A DNA stretch of 64,000 nucleotides from Chitinophagaceae bacterium (GTDB lineage: Bacteria; Bacteroidota; Bacteroidia; Chitinophagales; Chitinophagaceae). The position numbers and the translations under genes were made by a program. The first letter of the stretch is position 1; the number at the start of each line of letters is the position of its first letter. The notes beneath the pieces were generated by a model, which saw only the letters and a list, made by a program, of their open reading frames with translations, was not told the origin of the DNA and made no database searches. Positions 1-10,561 of the stretch are shown in pieces. Where the stretch lies: the NCBI GenBank assembly GCA_016713965.1, contig JADJOC010000002.1, positions 62,001-126,000 on the forward strand, given 5' to 3'.

Positions 1-149
1 GTTGCACTGTAATGTTTTTTAAAAGCTTCTTCAAACACATTCCAATCAATCCTGTTTGCCAGTATATAAAGCGGATGAGAATGATTCAACTGCTCTTCAA
101 AACTGCTGTAAAAACCAATTTGTGCACTGTTTTTTTGCTTGGATAACAT
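1..149 (-). CDS. Transposase, N-terminal fragment (IS5/IS1182-like), cut by window edge
   Basis: Reading the minus strand from the ATG at 149 gives about 49 residues beginning MLSKQKNSAQIGFYSSFEEQ and containing HPLYILANRIDWNVFEEAF. That is the conserved N-terminal domain of IS5/IS1182-type DDE transposases, which precedes the catalytic core. The gene runs off the left edge, so neither the DDE residues nor an IS end can be seen. It is a different element from the two IS copies at 38.7 and 43.1 kb. Positions 150-321 hold no gene that I can see. Confidence 0.75.
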   Translation of the reverse strand, partial: MLSKQKNSAQIGFYSSFEEQLNHSHPLYILANRIDWNVFEEAFKKHYSA

Positions 150-321
150 GATACAAATTTGCAGGATTTTTAAGCTCATTTCTACTTTTCTTGCAGATTT
201 ATTTATCCATAAGTGTGTATAAATTATGAATGGTAAAGGATTGTAGGGCTTTTTGAGGAACGACTAGTTATATTCATCAATTGAAATAAATGTAAAGCTT
301 CTTTTTAAATATTGCCAAAAT

Positions 322-353
322 AAAAAGAGCAAGAAATTAATCTTACTCTTTTT
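322..353 (-). terminator. Terminator-like hairpin after rpoC
   Basis: AAAAAGAG at 322-329 pairs with CTCTTTTT at 346-353, and AAG/CTT extends the stem across one mismatch. It lies 25 bp downstream of the rpoC stop, and the minus-strand transcript ends the hairpin in U residues, so it probably terminates the rpoBC transcript. Confidence 0.6.
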
Positions 354-377
354 AAAAAATATTATAATTAATCCGGC

Positions 378-3300
378 TTACTCTTCTTCATCAAAACTCA
401 TTGCCTCTTTGGTTGTCATTAACAACTCGTATTCTTCTTTGCTGCCCACAATCATATTGTCAAACTCACGCATACCCGTACCCGCAGGTATTGGATGCCC
501 GGTGATAACGTTTTCTTTCAAGCCCATCATCAAATCGGTTTTACCATTGATTGCAGCGCTGCTTAATACCTTAGTTGTTTCCTGGAACGAAGCTGCAGAT
601 ATCCAGCTTTGTGTACCCAGGGAAGCTTTAGTAATACCCAGCAAAAGCGGACTTGAAGTAGCCGGTTTGGCATCCCTGAATTCTACCAGTTTTTTATCAG
701 CCCTTCTTAATACTGAATTTTCTTCCCTTACATCACGTAAAGTAACAATCTGGCCTGATTTCAGTTTAGTGCTGTCACCTGCTTCGGTCACTACTTTTTT
801 ATCGTAGGTGTAATCATTTTCCACATTAAAGTCTAACCTGTCTTCGGTATCTCCTTCAAGGAATTTAGTATCTCCTGCATCTTCAATAGTTACCTTACGC
901 ATCATCTGGCGAACAATTACTTCAATATGCTTATCATTGATACGCACACCTTGTAAGCGGTAAACTTCCTGGATTTCATTTACAACATATTCTTGCACAG
1001 CAAACGGGCCTTTTATCGCTAAGATATCAGCAGGGGCAGTTTGACCATCACTTAATGCAGCACCGGCTTTTACAAAGTCACCATCCTGTACCAATATCTG
1101 GCGGCTAAGTGGAACCAGGTATTTTTTAATTACGCCATCTTTGGCTTCTACAATAATTTCCCGGTTACCACGCTTGATTGCACCAAAGGTTACTACACCA
1201 TCAATTTCACAAACTACCGCAGGATTGCTAGGGTTCCTTGCCTCAAACAATTCCGTTACCCGAGGCAAACCACCGGTAATATCTTTTAATTTACTTAACA
1301 CCCTTGGAATTTTTACCAATACCTGTCCGCTTCTTACGGTATCGCCTTCTTCTACTACAACGTGGCTGCCAACCGGAAGGTTATATAATTTTTTCTCTTT
1401 GCCTTCTACAATAATAACAGGCAATTTCGTTTTATCTTTTGTTTCAATAACTACTTTTTCACGATGCCCTGTTTGTTCATCGGCCTCATCGCGGTAAGTT
1501 ATACCTTCCAATAAACTTTCAAATTTAATCTCACCCTGTACTTCTGCAACGATTACGTTATTGAACGGATCCCATGTACAAATTACTTCACCTTTTGTAA
1601 CCTTTTGGCCGTCTTTTACATTCAGCGTAGCGCCATAAGGAACGTTATTGGTAATCAGTAACCTGTCATTTTTTACATCCATAATACGTACCTCACCGGT
1701 ACGGCCTATTACTACATTTATTTTTTTGCCTTCATTATCTTCAGTAGCAACTGTACGTAATCCGTCAAATTGAATAGTTCCATCAAATTTAGCAGGCAAA
1801 GTAGATTCTACTGATGCAGATCCTGCCACACCACCTACGTGGAAGGTACGTAACGTTAACTGTGTACCCGGTTCACCAATGGATTGTGCTGCAATAATAC
1901 CCACAGCATCACCTCTTTGGGCCAGCATACCTGAAGCCAGGTTTTTACCATAACATCTTACACAAACACCACGCTTACTTTCACAAGTTAAGACTGAACG
2001 TATTTCTACACTATCAATACCACTTTCATCAATAAGCTTAGCTGCTTCTGCACTTATTTCTTCACCGGCGTTAGTTAAAAGCTCATCTGTTATAGGATGA
2101 AAAACATCATGTAAAGAGGTACGCCCTTCAATCCTGTCGCTTAATAATTCAATTACATCTTCATTATCTTTTAATGCTGATGTAGCAATACCACGAAGCG
2201 TTCCGCAATCTTCTTCATTAATTACCACATCCTGGCTTACATCCACCAAACGACGTGTTAAGTAACCGGCATCGGCAGTTTTTAAAGCCGTATCAGCCAA
2301 ACCTTTACGGGCACCATGCGTACTGATAAAATATTCCAATACACTTAAGCCATCTTTAAAGTTGGATAAGATCGGGTTTTCAATAATTTCACTACCTGAT
2401 GAGCCTGATTTACGTGGCTTAGCCATCAAACCTCTTAAACCAGCCAGCTGTTTAATTTGTTGTTTACTACCCCGTGCACCTGAATCCAACATCATGTATA
2501 CTGAATTAAACCCTTGCTTATCTGTTGCCAGCTCACGGATTAATGTTTCGGTAATTTTTGTATCTACCCTACTCCATATATCAATGATCTGGTTATAACG
2601 TTCATTATTGGTAATAAGCCCCATGTTATAATTATCCCAAACCTCATCTACTTCTACCTGTGCATTATCAATCATCTGCTGTTTTACCTCAGGTATAATT
2701 AAATCATTTATATTAAATGATAAACCACCCCTGAATGCCATACGGTATCCTAAGGTTTTGATATCATCCAGGAATTTAGCGGTTACCGGTACGTTTGTCC
2801 ACTTAATAATATCACCAACAATTTCACGCAATGCTTTCTTAGTTAACAGCGCATTGATAAAACCTACACTTTTAGGTACATGCTGGTTAAATATTACACG
2901 GCCTACGGTAGTTTCCAATAATTTATTGGTTAAGGTACCATCGTTATTACGCACATTTACTTTAACCCTGATATTGGCATGAAGGTCAACTTGCTTTTCA
3001 TTGTAAGCAATAATCACTTCTTCGGGAGAATAAAAAGCTTTTCCTTCTCCTTTTACTTTTTCAGTATCAGTTGATTTTTTACCTTTTGTGATATAATACA
3101 ATCCCAATACCATGTCCTGTGAAGGCAGGGTAATTGGTGTACCATTCTGAGGGTTCAAAATGTTGTGGGAAGCCAGCATTAATAACTGGGCTTCTAAAAC
3201 CGCAGCATTGCTTAAAGGTACATGCACCGCCATCTGATCACCATCAAAATCCGCATTGAATGATGTGGTTACCAACGGATGTAATTGTATCGCTTTTCCT

Positions 3301-4670
3301 TCTATCAATTTCGGCTGAAATGCCTGGATAGACAAACGGTGAAGCGTTGGGGCACGGTTTAATAATACCGGGTGCCCTTTTAATATATTTTCTAAAATGT
3401 CCCAGATGATGGCTTCTTTTTTATCCACTAATTTCCGGGCACTTTTTACTGTTTTTACTATGCCTCTTTCAATCAGCTTACGAATGATAAATGGCTTGAA
3501 CAATTCTGCAGCCATATCTTTTGGCAATCCACACTCATGCATTTTTAATTCAGGTCCTACTACAATTACAGAACGACCGGAGTAATCCACACGTTTACCT
3601 AAAAGATTCTGACGGAAACGTCCTTGCTTGCCTTTTAATACATCGCTCAATGATTTCAAAGCACGTCCCCCTTCTGCCTTTACAGCATTGGATTTACGGC
3701 TGTTATCAAACAAAGAATCTATCGCTTCCTGCAACATACGTTTTTCATTACGTAAGATTACTTCAGGGGCTTTAATTTCCAATAATCTTTTTAAACGGTT
3801 ATTACGGATAATAACCCTGCGGTATAAATCATTTAAATCAGAAGAGGCAAAACGACCTCCATCCAAAGGAACCAACGGACGAAGCTCTGGTGGAATAACA
3901 GGAATATACTGCATTACCATCCACTCGGGCCTGTTATTGATTCTTGTATTTGCATCACGGAAGCTTTCTACTACACTTAAGCGCTTCAAGGCATCTGCTT
4001 TACGCTGCTGTGAAGTTTCGTTAGCTGCTGAATTACGTAAATCAAAACTTAACTGGTCAAGATCCAGTCTTTGCAACATATCATGCACTGCTTCTGCTCC
4101 CATCTTTGCAATAAACTTGTTAGGGTCTTCGTCCGGCAAATGCTGGTTATCTTTTGGTAAGGTATCCAGGATATCCAAATATTCTTCTTCTGTTAACAGG
4201 TCAGAATAATTCTGACCTTTATCGGCACGTATACCTGGCTGAATTACTACAAAACGTTCGTAATAAACAATGGTCTCTAATTTTTTAGAGCTCATACCTA
4301 AAAGGTATCCAATCTTATTGGGCAAAGATTTAAAATACCATATATGCACTACCGGAACTACCAGCTTAATGTGACCCATTCTTTCCCGGCGTACTTTCTT
4401 TTCTGTTACTTCCACACCACACCTGTCGCACACAATGCCTTTATAACGGATTCGTTTGTACTTTCCGCAAGCACATTCATAATCTTTTACGGGCCCAAAA
4501 ATCCTTTCACAAAACAAACCATCTCTTTCAGGTTTGTAAGTACGGTAATTGATGGTTTCCGGCTTTAATACTTCTCCATAGCTTTTTTCCAAAATACTGT
4601 CAGGAGAAGCCAAACCAATTGTGATTTGAGAAAACATTGGCCTTGGCCGATTTTCTTTTTTGAATGCCAT
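378..4670 (-). CDS. rpoC: DNA-directed RNA polymerase subunit beta'
   Basis: This encodes the largest catalytic subunit of RNA polymerase, 1430 residues and full length for Bacteroidota. The N-terminal zinc site (ECACGKY...CDRCGVEV) lies near residues 65-90. The active-site Mg-binding motif NADFDGDQ is near residue 471. The bridge helix (ARKGLADTALKTADAGYLTR) and the trigger-loop region (GEPGTQLTLRTFHVGG) follow. The second zinc site uses EDCGT (about residue 822) and CESKRGVCVRC (about residue 895). The frame is intact over 4.3 kb, unlike rpoB next door. It lies downstream of rpoB with a 227-bp spacer and is presumably cotranscribed with it. Confidence 0.99.
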   Translation of the reverse strand: MAFKKENRPRPMFSQITIGLASPDSILEKSYGEVLKPETINYRTYKPERDGLFCERIFGPVKDYECACGKYKRIRYKGIVCDRCGVEVTEKKVRRERMGHIKLVVPVVHIWYFKSLPNKIGYLLGMSSKKLETIVYYERFVVIQPGIRADKGQNYSDLLTEEEYLDILDTLPKDNQHLPDEDPNKFIAKMGAEAVHDMLQRLDLDQLSFDLRNSAANETSQQRKADALKRLSVVESFRDANTRINNRPEWMVMQYIPVIPPELRPLVPLDGGRFASSDLNDLYRRVIIRNNRLKRLLEIKAPEVILRNEKRMLQEAIDSLFDNSRKSNAVKAEGGRALKSLSDVLKGKQGRFRQNLLGKRVDYSGRSVIVVGPELKMHECGLPKDMAAELFKPFIIRKLIERGIVKTVKSARKLVDKKEAIIWDILENILKGHPVLLNRAPTLHRLSIQAFQPKLIEGKAIQLHPLVTTSFNADFDGDQMAVHVPLSNAAVLEAQLLMLASHNILNPQNGTPITLPSQDMVLGLYYITKGKKSTDTEKVKGEGKAFYSPEEVIIAYNEKQVDLHANIRVKVNVRNNDGTLTNKLLETTVGRVIFNQHVPKSVGFINALLTKKALREIVGDIIKWTNVPVTAKFLDDIKTLGYRMAFRGGLSFNINDLIIPEVKQQMIDNAQVEVDEVWDNYNMGLITNNERYNQIIDIWSRVDTKITETLIRELATDKQGFNSVYMMLDSGARGSKQQIKQLAGLRGLMAKPRKSGSSGSEIIENPILSNFKDGLSVLEYFISTHGARKGLADTALKTADAGYLTRRLVDVSQDVVINEEDCGTLRGIATSALKDNEDVIELLSDRIEGRTSLHDVFHPITDELLTNAGEEISAEAAKLIDESGIDSVEIRSVLTCESKRGVCVRCYGKNLASGMLAQRGDAVGIIAAQSIGEPGTQLTLRTFHVGGVAGSASVESTLPAKFDGTIQFDGLRTVATEDNEGKKINVVIGRTGEVRIMDVKNDRLLITNNVPYGATLNVKDGQKVTKGEVICTWDPFNNVIVAEVQGEIKFESLLEGITYRDEADEQTGHREKVVIETKDKTKLPVIIVEGKEKKLYNLPVGSHVVVEEGDTVRSGQVLVKIPRVLSKLKDITGGLPRVTELFEARNPSNPAVVCEIDGVVTFGAIKRGNREIIVEAKDGVIKKYLVPLSRQILVQDGDFVKAGAALSDGQTAPADILAIKGPFAVQEYVVNEIQEVYRLQGVRINDKHIEVIVRQMMRKVTIEDAGDTKFLEGDTEDRLDFNVENDYTYDKKVVTEAGDSTKLKSGQIVTLRDVREENSVLRRADKKLVEFRDAKPATSSPLLLGITKASLGTQSWISAASFQETTKVLSSAAINGKTDLMMGLKENVITGHPIPAGTGMREFDNMIVGSKEEYELLMTTKEAMSFDEEE

Positions 4671-4854
4671 ATAATAATTAATAATTAGTAATTAATAATT
4701 GATAATTCTTTTGGAACGATCATTTTACCTTTGCTCAGCATCGTTGTGAACTTTGTTCTGTTATTATTTCTTTTCAGTGAAAAGAAATAATAATCTCACT
4801 TGTACTTTTTCAGCTTTATTCATCAAGATTTGTTCCAACTAACCTTCGCTCTTA

Positions 4855-4893
4855 TCACCCTTACCTCTCCTAAAGGAGAGGGATTAAGGGTGA
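4855..4893. repeat. Long hairpin in the rpoB-rpoC spacer
   Basis: TCACCCTTA-CCTCTCC at 4855-4870 is answered by GGAGAG...TAAGGGTGA ending at 4893 around a TAAA loop, a nearly perfect stem immediately after the rpoB stop. There is no U tract in the minus-strand direction. It may be an RNA-processing or attenuation structure, or one copy of a dispersed palindrome. The rest of the spacer (4671-4854) is AT-rich with no other feature seen. Confidence 0.6.
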
Positions 4894-4897
4894 GATT

Positions 4898-7800
4898 TTA
4901 CTCAAACTTCAAGTCCAATCCCAAACCTCTCAGCTCATGCACCAATACATTAAATGATTCAGGAATACCCGGTCTTGGAATATTATCACCTTTTACAATT
5001 GCTTCGTAAGTTTTAGCCCTTCCGATGATGTCATCAGATTTAAGCGTTAACAATTCCTGCAATATATTAGATGCACCATATGCTTCTAAAGCCCAAACCT
5101 CCATTTCACCAAATCTTTGACCACCAAATTGTGCTTTACCGCCTAATGGTTGTTGTGTAATCAAGCTGTATGGCCCTATTGAACGGGCATGCATTTTATC
5201 ATCTACCATATGATGTAACTTAATTACATAAATGATACCTACGGTAGCTTTCTGATCAAATCTTTCTCCTGTCTCGCCATCATACAAATAAGTATGGCCA
5301 AATTTAGGCAATCCTGCTTTCTCTATATTTTCTGCAATTTCTTCTACACTTGCACCGTCAAAAATCGGTGTGGCAAAGCGTACGCCTAATTTCTCTCCTG
5401 CCCATCCTAAAACAGTTTCGTAAATCTGTCCCAGGTTCATACGACTAGGTACACCCAATGGATTCAATACGATATCTACCGGCGTTCCGTCTTCCAGGAA
5501 AGGCATATCTTCCTGGCGAACGATTTTAGCAACAATACCTTTGTTACCATGGCGCCCGGCCATTTTATCACCTACTTTTAGTTTACGTTTTACTGCTAAG
5601 TAAACTTTAGCCAGCTTCAACACACCTGCTGGTAATTCATCACCTATGGAAATATTAAATTTCTCTCTTTTGTACCTGCCTAATTCTTCATTAAATTTAA
5701 TACTGTAGTTATGTAACAATACATTGATTAAATCATCTGTTTTAACTTCACCTGTCCATCCCAAAGGATTGATATTCTGGAAATCAAGATTAGCTAAATT
5801 TTTAGGATTAAACTTGGCGCCTTTTCCTATCAGCGTTTCTCCAAAATTATTACTAACCCCTGCACTGGTTTTATCTTTTAATAAAGTATGCAGTTTATTA
5901 ACCAGTAATTCCAATAAATCCCCTTCATTCTTCTCGTGTGTTTTTTCAATTTTTTCTATCTGGGCTTTCTCCCTCACTTTTGCATTCTTATCTTTTTTGG
6001 CCCTCTGGAATAGTTTTTTACTAATTACCACACCTTCAGTTCCGCTTGGTGCTTTTAAAGAAGCATCTTTGGCATCACCTGCTTTATCACCAAATATGGC
6101 ACGTAATAATTTTTCTTCCGGTGTAGGATCGCTTTCTCCTTTTGGAGTAATTTTTCCTATAATAATATCACCTTCTTTTACATGTGCACCAATCCGGATA
6201 ATACCGTTTTGATCCAGATCTTTTGTAGCTTCTTCACTTACGTTTGGAATATCCGGAGTTAGTTCTTCTTCTCCTAATTTGGTATCCCTTACTTCAATTT
6301 CAAACTCACTGATATGGATAGACGTAAACAAATCCTCTTTTACTACTTTTCACTGATTACAATCGCATCCTCAAAGTTGTATCCTTTCCATGGCATGAAA
6401 GCTACTTTCATATTTCTACCCAAAGCCAACTCACCATTTTTAGTGGCATAACCTTCAGTTAAGAAATCACCTTCACTTACTTTTTGTCCCTTTACTTCCG
6501 CAGGGCGCAGGTTAATGCAGGTTTCCTGGTTGGTACGAACAAACTTGGTCAGCTTATATATTTTTAAATCATCCTCAAAGCTTACCAGTTGCTGCGTTTC
6601 ATTTCTTTTATACTTTACATGAATTTCGTTGGCATCTACAAATTCTACCACACCATCTCCATCAGCATGGATCTGAATCCTTGCGTCACGGGCAGCTTTA
6701 CCTTCGAGGCCTGTACCAACAATAGGCACTTCCGGTTTAATTAAAGGTACAGCCTGGCGTTGCATGTTTGATCCCATCAATGCACGGTTGGCATCATCAT
6801 GCTCCAAAAACGGAATTAACGAAGCACTTAACCCTACAATCTGGTTAGGTGCCACATCCATGTATTCTACTTCATTTTTATCTAAAATAGGGAAATCACC
6901 TGTCTGGCGGCTTTTGATTTTATCTTCCGAAAAATTACCTTTTTCGTCCATATCAATATTGGCCTGGGCAATCTTTGCTGTATCTTCTTCTTCTGCACTT
7001 AAGAAAGTGATCTTTTTCATATCCGCCCTGCCTTCTGTAACCTTATGATATGGCGTTTCGATAAAGCCCATATCATTGATTTTGGCATGTACACAAAGTG
7101 TAGATATCAAACCAATGTTTGGTCCTTCCGGGGTTTCGATAGTACATAAACGGCCATAATGGGAGTAATGCACATCACGTACTTCAAATCCTGCCCTTTC
7201 ACGGCTTAAACCACCGGGCCCAAGGGCTGAAATACGGCGTTTATGTGTTATTTCACTTAAAGGATTGGTTTGATCCAGGAACTGGGATAACTGTGATGTA
7301 CCAAAGAAAGAGTTGATCACTGATGACAATGTTCTGGCATTGATCAGATCAACGGGGGTGAACACCTCGTTATCACGTACGTTCATTCTTTCACGGATGG
7401 TACGGGCCATACGGGCTAAACCTACACCAAACTGGGCGTACAATTGCTCGCCCACTGTACGTACACGCCTGTTGCTTAAATGATCAATATCATCCACCTC
7501 TGATTTACCGTTGGTTAATAATACCAGGTATTTAATAATGGCAATAATATCTTCTTTGGTTAAAACTTTTTCTCCAAAGGATAATTCATGCCTAGCTTGC
7601 GGTTAATTTTATAACGGCCTACTTCACCTAAGTCATAACGCTTATCGCTAAAAAATAATTTGTCGATAATACCACGGGCTGTTTCATCATCCGGTGCATC
7701 AGCGCCACGCAATTGTTTATAAATATGTTGCACTGCTTCCAACTCGCTGTTAGAAGTATCTTTATTTAATGTATTGTAAATGATAGCGTAATCGCCACTT

Positions 7801-8567
7801 ACTTCTTCTTTTTGAATGAAAACGCTTTTAACGTCCATTTCTAAAATCATTACAATATTAGATTCATCCAATATGCTGTCTCTTTCTAAAATAATTTCAT
7901 TTCTTTCTATAGAAACTACTTCACCGGTATCTTCATCTACAAAATCTTCTACCCAGGTACGTAAAACACGGGCAGCAAGGCGCTTGCCCAAATATTTTTC
8001 CAGGGTTTTTCTATCTGCCTTAACCTCATCGGCCATTCCAAATAATTCCAATATATCTTTATCAGTTTCAAAACCTATTGAACGCAATAATGTAGTTACA
8101 GGAAATTTCTTTTTACGATCAATGTATGCATACATTACATTGTTAATGTCTGTTGCAAATTCCATCCAGGCTCCTTTGAAAGGAATTACCCTTGCGGAAT
8201 AAATTTTAGTTCCGTTGGGATGAATAGACTGGCCAAAAAATACACCAGGCGAACGGTGCAACTGGCTTACTACTACCCTTTCGGCACCATTAATTACAAA
8301 AGTACCCCTGGGGGTCATGTAGGGTATGTTGCCCAGAAAAACATCCTGAACAATGGTTTGAAAATCCACATGTTCCTCATCATTACAGCTTAACCTTAGC
8401 TTTGCTTTTAAAGGTACGGCATAGGTTAGTCCCCTTTCTATACATTCTTCTATAGTATAGCGTGGGGGGTCAACGAAATAGTCTAAAAATTCCAATACGA
8501 AAATATTACGGGTATCTGTAATAGGAAAATTTTCCTTAAATACGCGGAATAGCCCTTCAACATTACT
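4898..8567 (-). CDS. rpoB: DNA-directed RNA polymerase subunit beta (two frameshifts; first codons missing)
   Basis: This is the second catalytic subunit of RNA polymerase. The reading is broken twice, each time by one base too few in a run: T5 at 7567-7571 (correction gives ...LEKKVLTKEDIIAIIKYL) and T4 at 6347-6350 (correction gives DAIVISEKVVKEDLFTSIHI). Core motifs are present, including GTFVINGAERVVVSQLHRSPG, ETPEGPNIGLISTL and GDKMAGRHGNKG. The C terminus LRGLGLDLKFE is normal. Homology can be followed upstream to NVEGLFRVFKENFPITDTRN at about 8567. There the frame meets a stop and the DNA no longer looks coding, so roughly the first 60 residues expected in this family are absent. A functional rpoB cannot really be this broken, so I infer sequence errors plus a possible misjoin. 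Confidence 0.93.
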
Positions 8568-9623
8568 TTAAGGAATTTTTTTATATTAAACTTTGCTGTT
8601 TTTATATTTTTCAGCTAAAAAAAGTAAATATTTGGGTTAATATGCTTTAACGTAATAAGATTTTGATAGTTCTAACTGAAAGTGACATATCCTAGAAAAT
8701 GGTATGATATAATTTTTTAATTAATATAGAAGTTATTTCTACTATTGCAATTAATACAAAAAATGAATTTTTCACTTGAAATTATTTCATTAATATCGAA
8801 TTTTGGCTAAGTTTATATTCTACCAGTTTAAGAGTTATATTTTACTATAGATAATCAACAGTTAATATTTAATAAAAATTAGATCAAAATAATTACGTCA
8901 ATATAATTAATAATTATATACAGATGAACTCTATTGACTAATAAATAATAAAAATTGATTAAACGGTTATTAGAGGATAACAGTTACCAGAAATTATAAA
9001 AGCAGATAAAACAGTTTGAATTTGGTACTGGTTAGATTTTTTAATTATTTATTATACAGTTACAAAGTATACTGCAAAAGCAAGCAATAGAATAAAAAAT
9101 AATACTGTAAATATCAGTTCGCTTGTTTTCTTCATTTAATTATGATTTATTTTAAATGAAATATAATTGATTACAAGTTAAATATGGAAGTAAACTTGAT
9201 AACTATATAATCACTAAAATTTAATGATGTCAAAATAAGATAGTACGTACGCAGCTGCCATTTAATTACGATTTAAGCATAAATCTGGCTATCAATTTCG
9301 GTATACGAACTAATAAAAAAAGCAGGGAGTAAATCTGTTGCGAATTTTATAAGATCAAAGTTTAGAAATAAAAAAAAGGTGTGCAATACTTATTTAACGG
9401 ATAGGGTGATTTAATTAACGAATTTTTAAATGAATAATTCCTTTTTAACAATACTACATTTTTGCTTTATATTATACTACAAAAAATGAATTTTAAAGTA
9501 TTATAATACACCCAATGGTATAACTGATAACACTAGCTTTTATATAAATTGAATTTAATTATCAAAGCTAACCAACTTTAGATCATATAATCTGTAAAAT
9601 TATATTTTACATCAGGGTGCCAA
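8568..9623. other. AT-rich stretch without a recognisable gene
   Basis: About 1.05 kb of very AT-rich DNA has stops in all frames, apart from one possible 27-residue membrane peptide (separate entry). In relatives this position upstream of rpoB normally holds rplL/rplJ; neither is visible here. I saw no tRNA, clear promoter or repeat in it. Confidence 0.6.
9052..9135 (-). CDS. Possible 27-residue membrane peptide
   Basis: An ATG at 9135 opens 27 codons: MKKTSE followed by LIFTVLFFILLLAFAVYFVT and a stop. The charged N terminus followed by a single strongly hydrophobic helix is typical of small membrane peptides or a bare signal anchor. No good ribosome binding site is visible, and the stretch around it is non-coding. 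It could be chance in AT-rich DNA. Function unknown. Confidence 0.3.
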   Translation of the reverse strand: MKKTSELIFTVLFFILLLAFAVYFVTV

Positions 9624-9660
9624 CTAAAAAGTCATGACAATAGTTGCCATGACTTTTTAG
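9624..9660 (-). terminator. Strong terminator of the exbB-tonB operon
   Basis: CTAAAAAGTCATG at 9624-9636 is perfectly complementary to CATGACTTTTTAG at 9648-9660, with an inner CAA/TTG extension. It begins 20 bp after the tonB stop on the minus strand and is the clearest intrinsic terminator on the left side of the window. The stem is symmetric, so it could work in both directions. Confidence 0.8.
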
Positions 9661-9679
9661 TTAAGAGTTTTAAGAAAAA

Positions 9680-10513
9680 TTACTCCCCTTCTACCTGGAA
9701 TGTAATTGGTTGCCTTCTGTATGCATTTACCTGGCGGCCATTTTGTTGCGCAGGTGTCCATTTACCACTTTTTTTAATTGCCCTTACAGCTTCAGCTTCC
9801 ATACCATAACCATGATTGGAAGTAGCGGTGACTGAACTGACACTTCCATCTTTACTTACAATAAATTGAACTATAACTGTATAACTACCTGCAGGGGCAC
9901 CATTATCGACAGGTGCGCTTGCATTTAAAGTTTTTTCCAAAAATCTTCTCCATCCAGCATCACCACCTGCAAAAGATGCCTCTACTTCCACTTTATTAAA
10001 AACCTTACCTTCATCATCAGGTGGCGGTGGTGCCGCTATTGTAGTACCCTTATCTTCGATAGGAGCATCTACAATGGCTACTTTATTTTCACTCTCAATA
10101 GTTTTAGTGCTGATTACCTGATCTTCCTTAATTTCCTCAATCTTTTCATCCTCCTTTACTTCCTCGTCTTTCACAATTTTAGGAGGAGTAAATTTCACCT
10201 GGTTAATTACGGGTGGCGGTGGTGCCTTTGGCGGCGGAGGTGGCGGCGGCGGAGGCGGAGGTGGCGGGGTCTCCGGCATTACTTCAGCCATTTGCATATC
10301 TTTCACTTCTAAATCTTCGCTGGAAGATTTGCTAAATACATTTGAAAAAACTGTACTTAAAAAAATTATTAGTGCCAGGGCAGCGGTAAAAAGCAAAGCT
10401 TTTGTTAACCGGCCATTATATGATTTTCTTAAATCATATGCACCATAAGCTTTGTTCTTGCCTTCGAAAATAATATCAAGAACATCGGCGCTTAAAATTT
10501 TATTTGTATCCAT
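9680..10513 (-). CDS. tonB: Energy transducer TonB
   Basis: This links the proton-motive force harvested by ExbB/ExbD to outer-membrane receptors. The 277-residue protein has a cytoplasmic N terminus with the Bacteroidota motif FEGKNKAYGAYDLRKSY, one transmembrane helix (about residues 38-60), a 13-proline run followed by a Pro/Glu/Lys-rich periplasmic spacer, and a C-terminal TonB domain (about residues 185-277: YTVIVQFIVSKDGSVSSV, then GKWTPAQQNGRQVNAYRRQPITF). It is the last gene of the exbB-exbD-exbD-tonB cluster, 48 bp after the second exbD and followed by a strong terminator. The TonB receptor at 55.3 kb is a plausible client. Confidence 0.95.
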   Translation of the reverse strand: MDTNKILSADVLDIIFEGKNKAYGAYDLRKSYNGRLTKALLFTAALALIIFLSTVFSNVFSKSSSEDLEVKDMQMAEVMPETPPPPPPPPPPPPPKAPPPPVINQVKFTPPKIVKDEEVKEDEKIEEIKEDQVISTKTIESENKVAIVDAPIEDKGTTIAAPPPPDDEGKVFNKVEVEASFAGGDAGWRRFLEKTLNASAPVDNGAPAGSYTVIVQFIVSKDGSVSSVTATSNHGYGMEAEAVRAIKKSGKWTPAQQNGRQVNAYRRQPITFQVEGE

Positions 10514-10561
10514 TTGTAATACTTTTTAATGAGATTCAAAACCTGATCAATTCCATAATCA

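Noticed and set aside
3628..4209. A 193-codon plus-strand ORF opposite rpoC, and similar ones at 409-807, 1141-1497 and 5724-6212
   Set aside because: They are mirror frames of rpoC/rpoB; the translations are low-quality and resemble no family, and the minus-strand genes are certain.
4898..8567. rpoB as a naturally split gene (three subunits)
   Set aside because: Each break is one base in a homopolymer, and the joined product matches the family without a gap; similar breaks affect many unrelated genes in the window.
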